Of a DNA stretch of 64,000 nucleotides, positions 63,793-64,000 are shown piece after piece. Below the pieces are notes generated by a model. That model searched no databases. It was given only the letters and a program-made list of their open reading frames with translations, and was not told the DNA's origin. Every line of letters starts with the position of its first letter. Position 1 is the stretch's first letter. A program made the translations under genes and the position numbers. Origin of the DNA: Porogramme epimiltina (lineage: Eukaryota; Basidiomycota; Agaricomycetes; Polyporales; Polyporaceae); NCBI GenBank assembly GCA_900155495.1, contig FTLJ01000160.1, positions 157,471 through 221,470 on the forward strand, in the 5' to 3' direction.

Positions 63793-64000
63793 CGTGAAGG
63801 TAGCAGTTACGGTAAGAGGACCGTGTTAGGCGCCAGTACACTCCCCACACTGACCACACTCGATCGGTCGGCGACCTCCGAGGATCTTGATGGCCCCGGC
63901 CGGCCCACGTGGTCGACCACCCAAATGACGAGGGGTCCGGTTGGACTGGCCGAGTGTACATCAGCAGACACGACAAAAACTTGGTGTGTATTGGAAGTGG

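Noticed and set aside
1..64000. CRISPR arrays, rRNA genes, bacterial-type operons or phage genes
   Set aside because: None seen; the window is intron-rich eukaryotic DNA.

Overview
The window looks like nuclear DNA of a basidiomycete, class Agaricomycetes, and probably a wood-decay polypore (inference). The signs are dense GT-AG introns of about 50-75 nt, GC-rich codon use in the housekeeping genes, and a multigene family carrying the Agaricomycete membrane domain DUF6533. Every gene model was built by eye from exon phase, splice sites and protein similarity. Genomic spans include introns.

Layout. 1-6201: three tandem DUF6533 membrane-protein genes on the + strand, called A (5' part outside the window), B and C. 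7291-22139: a mostly GC-rich block bounded by two SurE-like secreted phosphatase paralogues. Inside it lie an NHP6-type HMG-box protein, an otubain deubiquitinase, a PUS3-type tRNA pseudouridine synthase, and two tandem branched-chain aminotransferases. 23094-43208: eight more DUF6533 genes (D to K), all on the + strand, interrupted by a broken third SurE copy. 43633-63792: mixed genes, namely a basidiomycete protein of unknown function, a decayed dehydrogenase tail, an FLVCR-like MFS transporter, cytosolic leucyl-tRNA synthetase, a small single-pass membrane protein and an ERCC6L2-like SNF2 ATPase.

The main result is the DUF6533 array. All ten complete copies can be read as intact proteins of 264-311 residues, but only if each gene is spliced with a 2-nucleotide exon. 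They also share exons of 8, 16 and 9 nt and a nearly fixed ladder of exon lengths (164, 2, 62, 98, variable, 8, 126, 16, 43, 9, 38, variable). The 2-nt exon always precedes a cysteine codon.

The array grew by segmental duplication. SurE-D-E-F (20.5-29.7 kb) is repeated in the same order as broken SurE-G-H-I (29.9-37.8 kb). J and K are further tandem copies of the F/I type. The spacers were duplicated along with the genes.

The housekeeping genes do not form a pathway. The only suggested functional link is between the SurE-like genes and the DUF6533 genes, and it rests on repeated adjacency alone.
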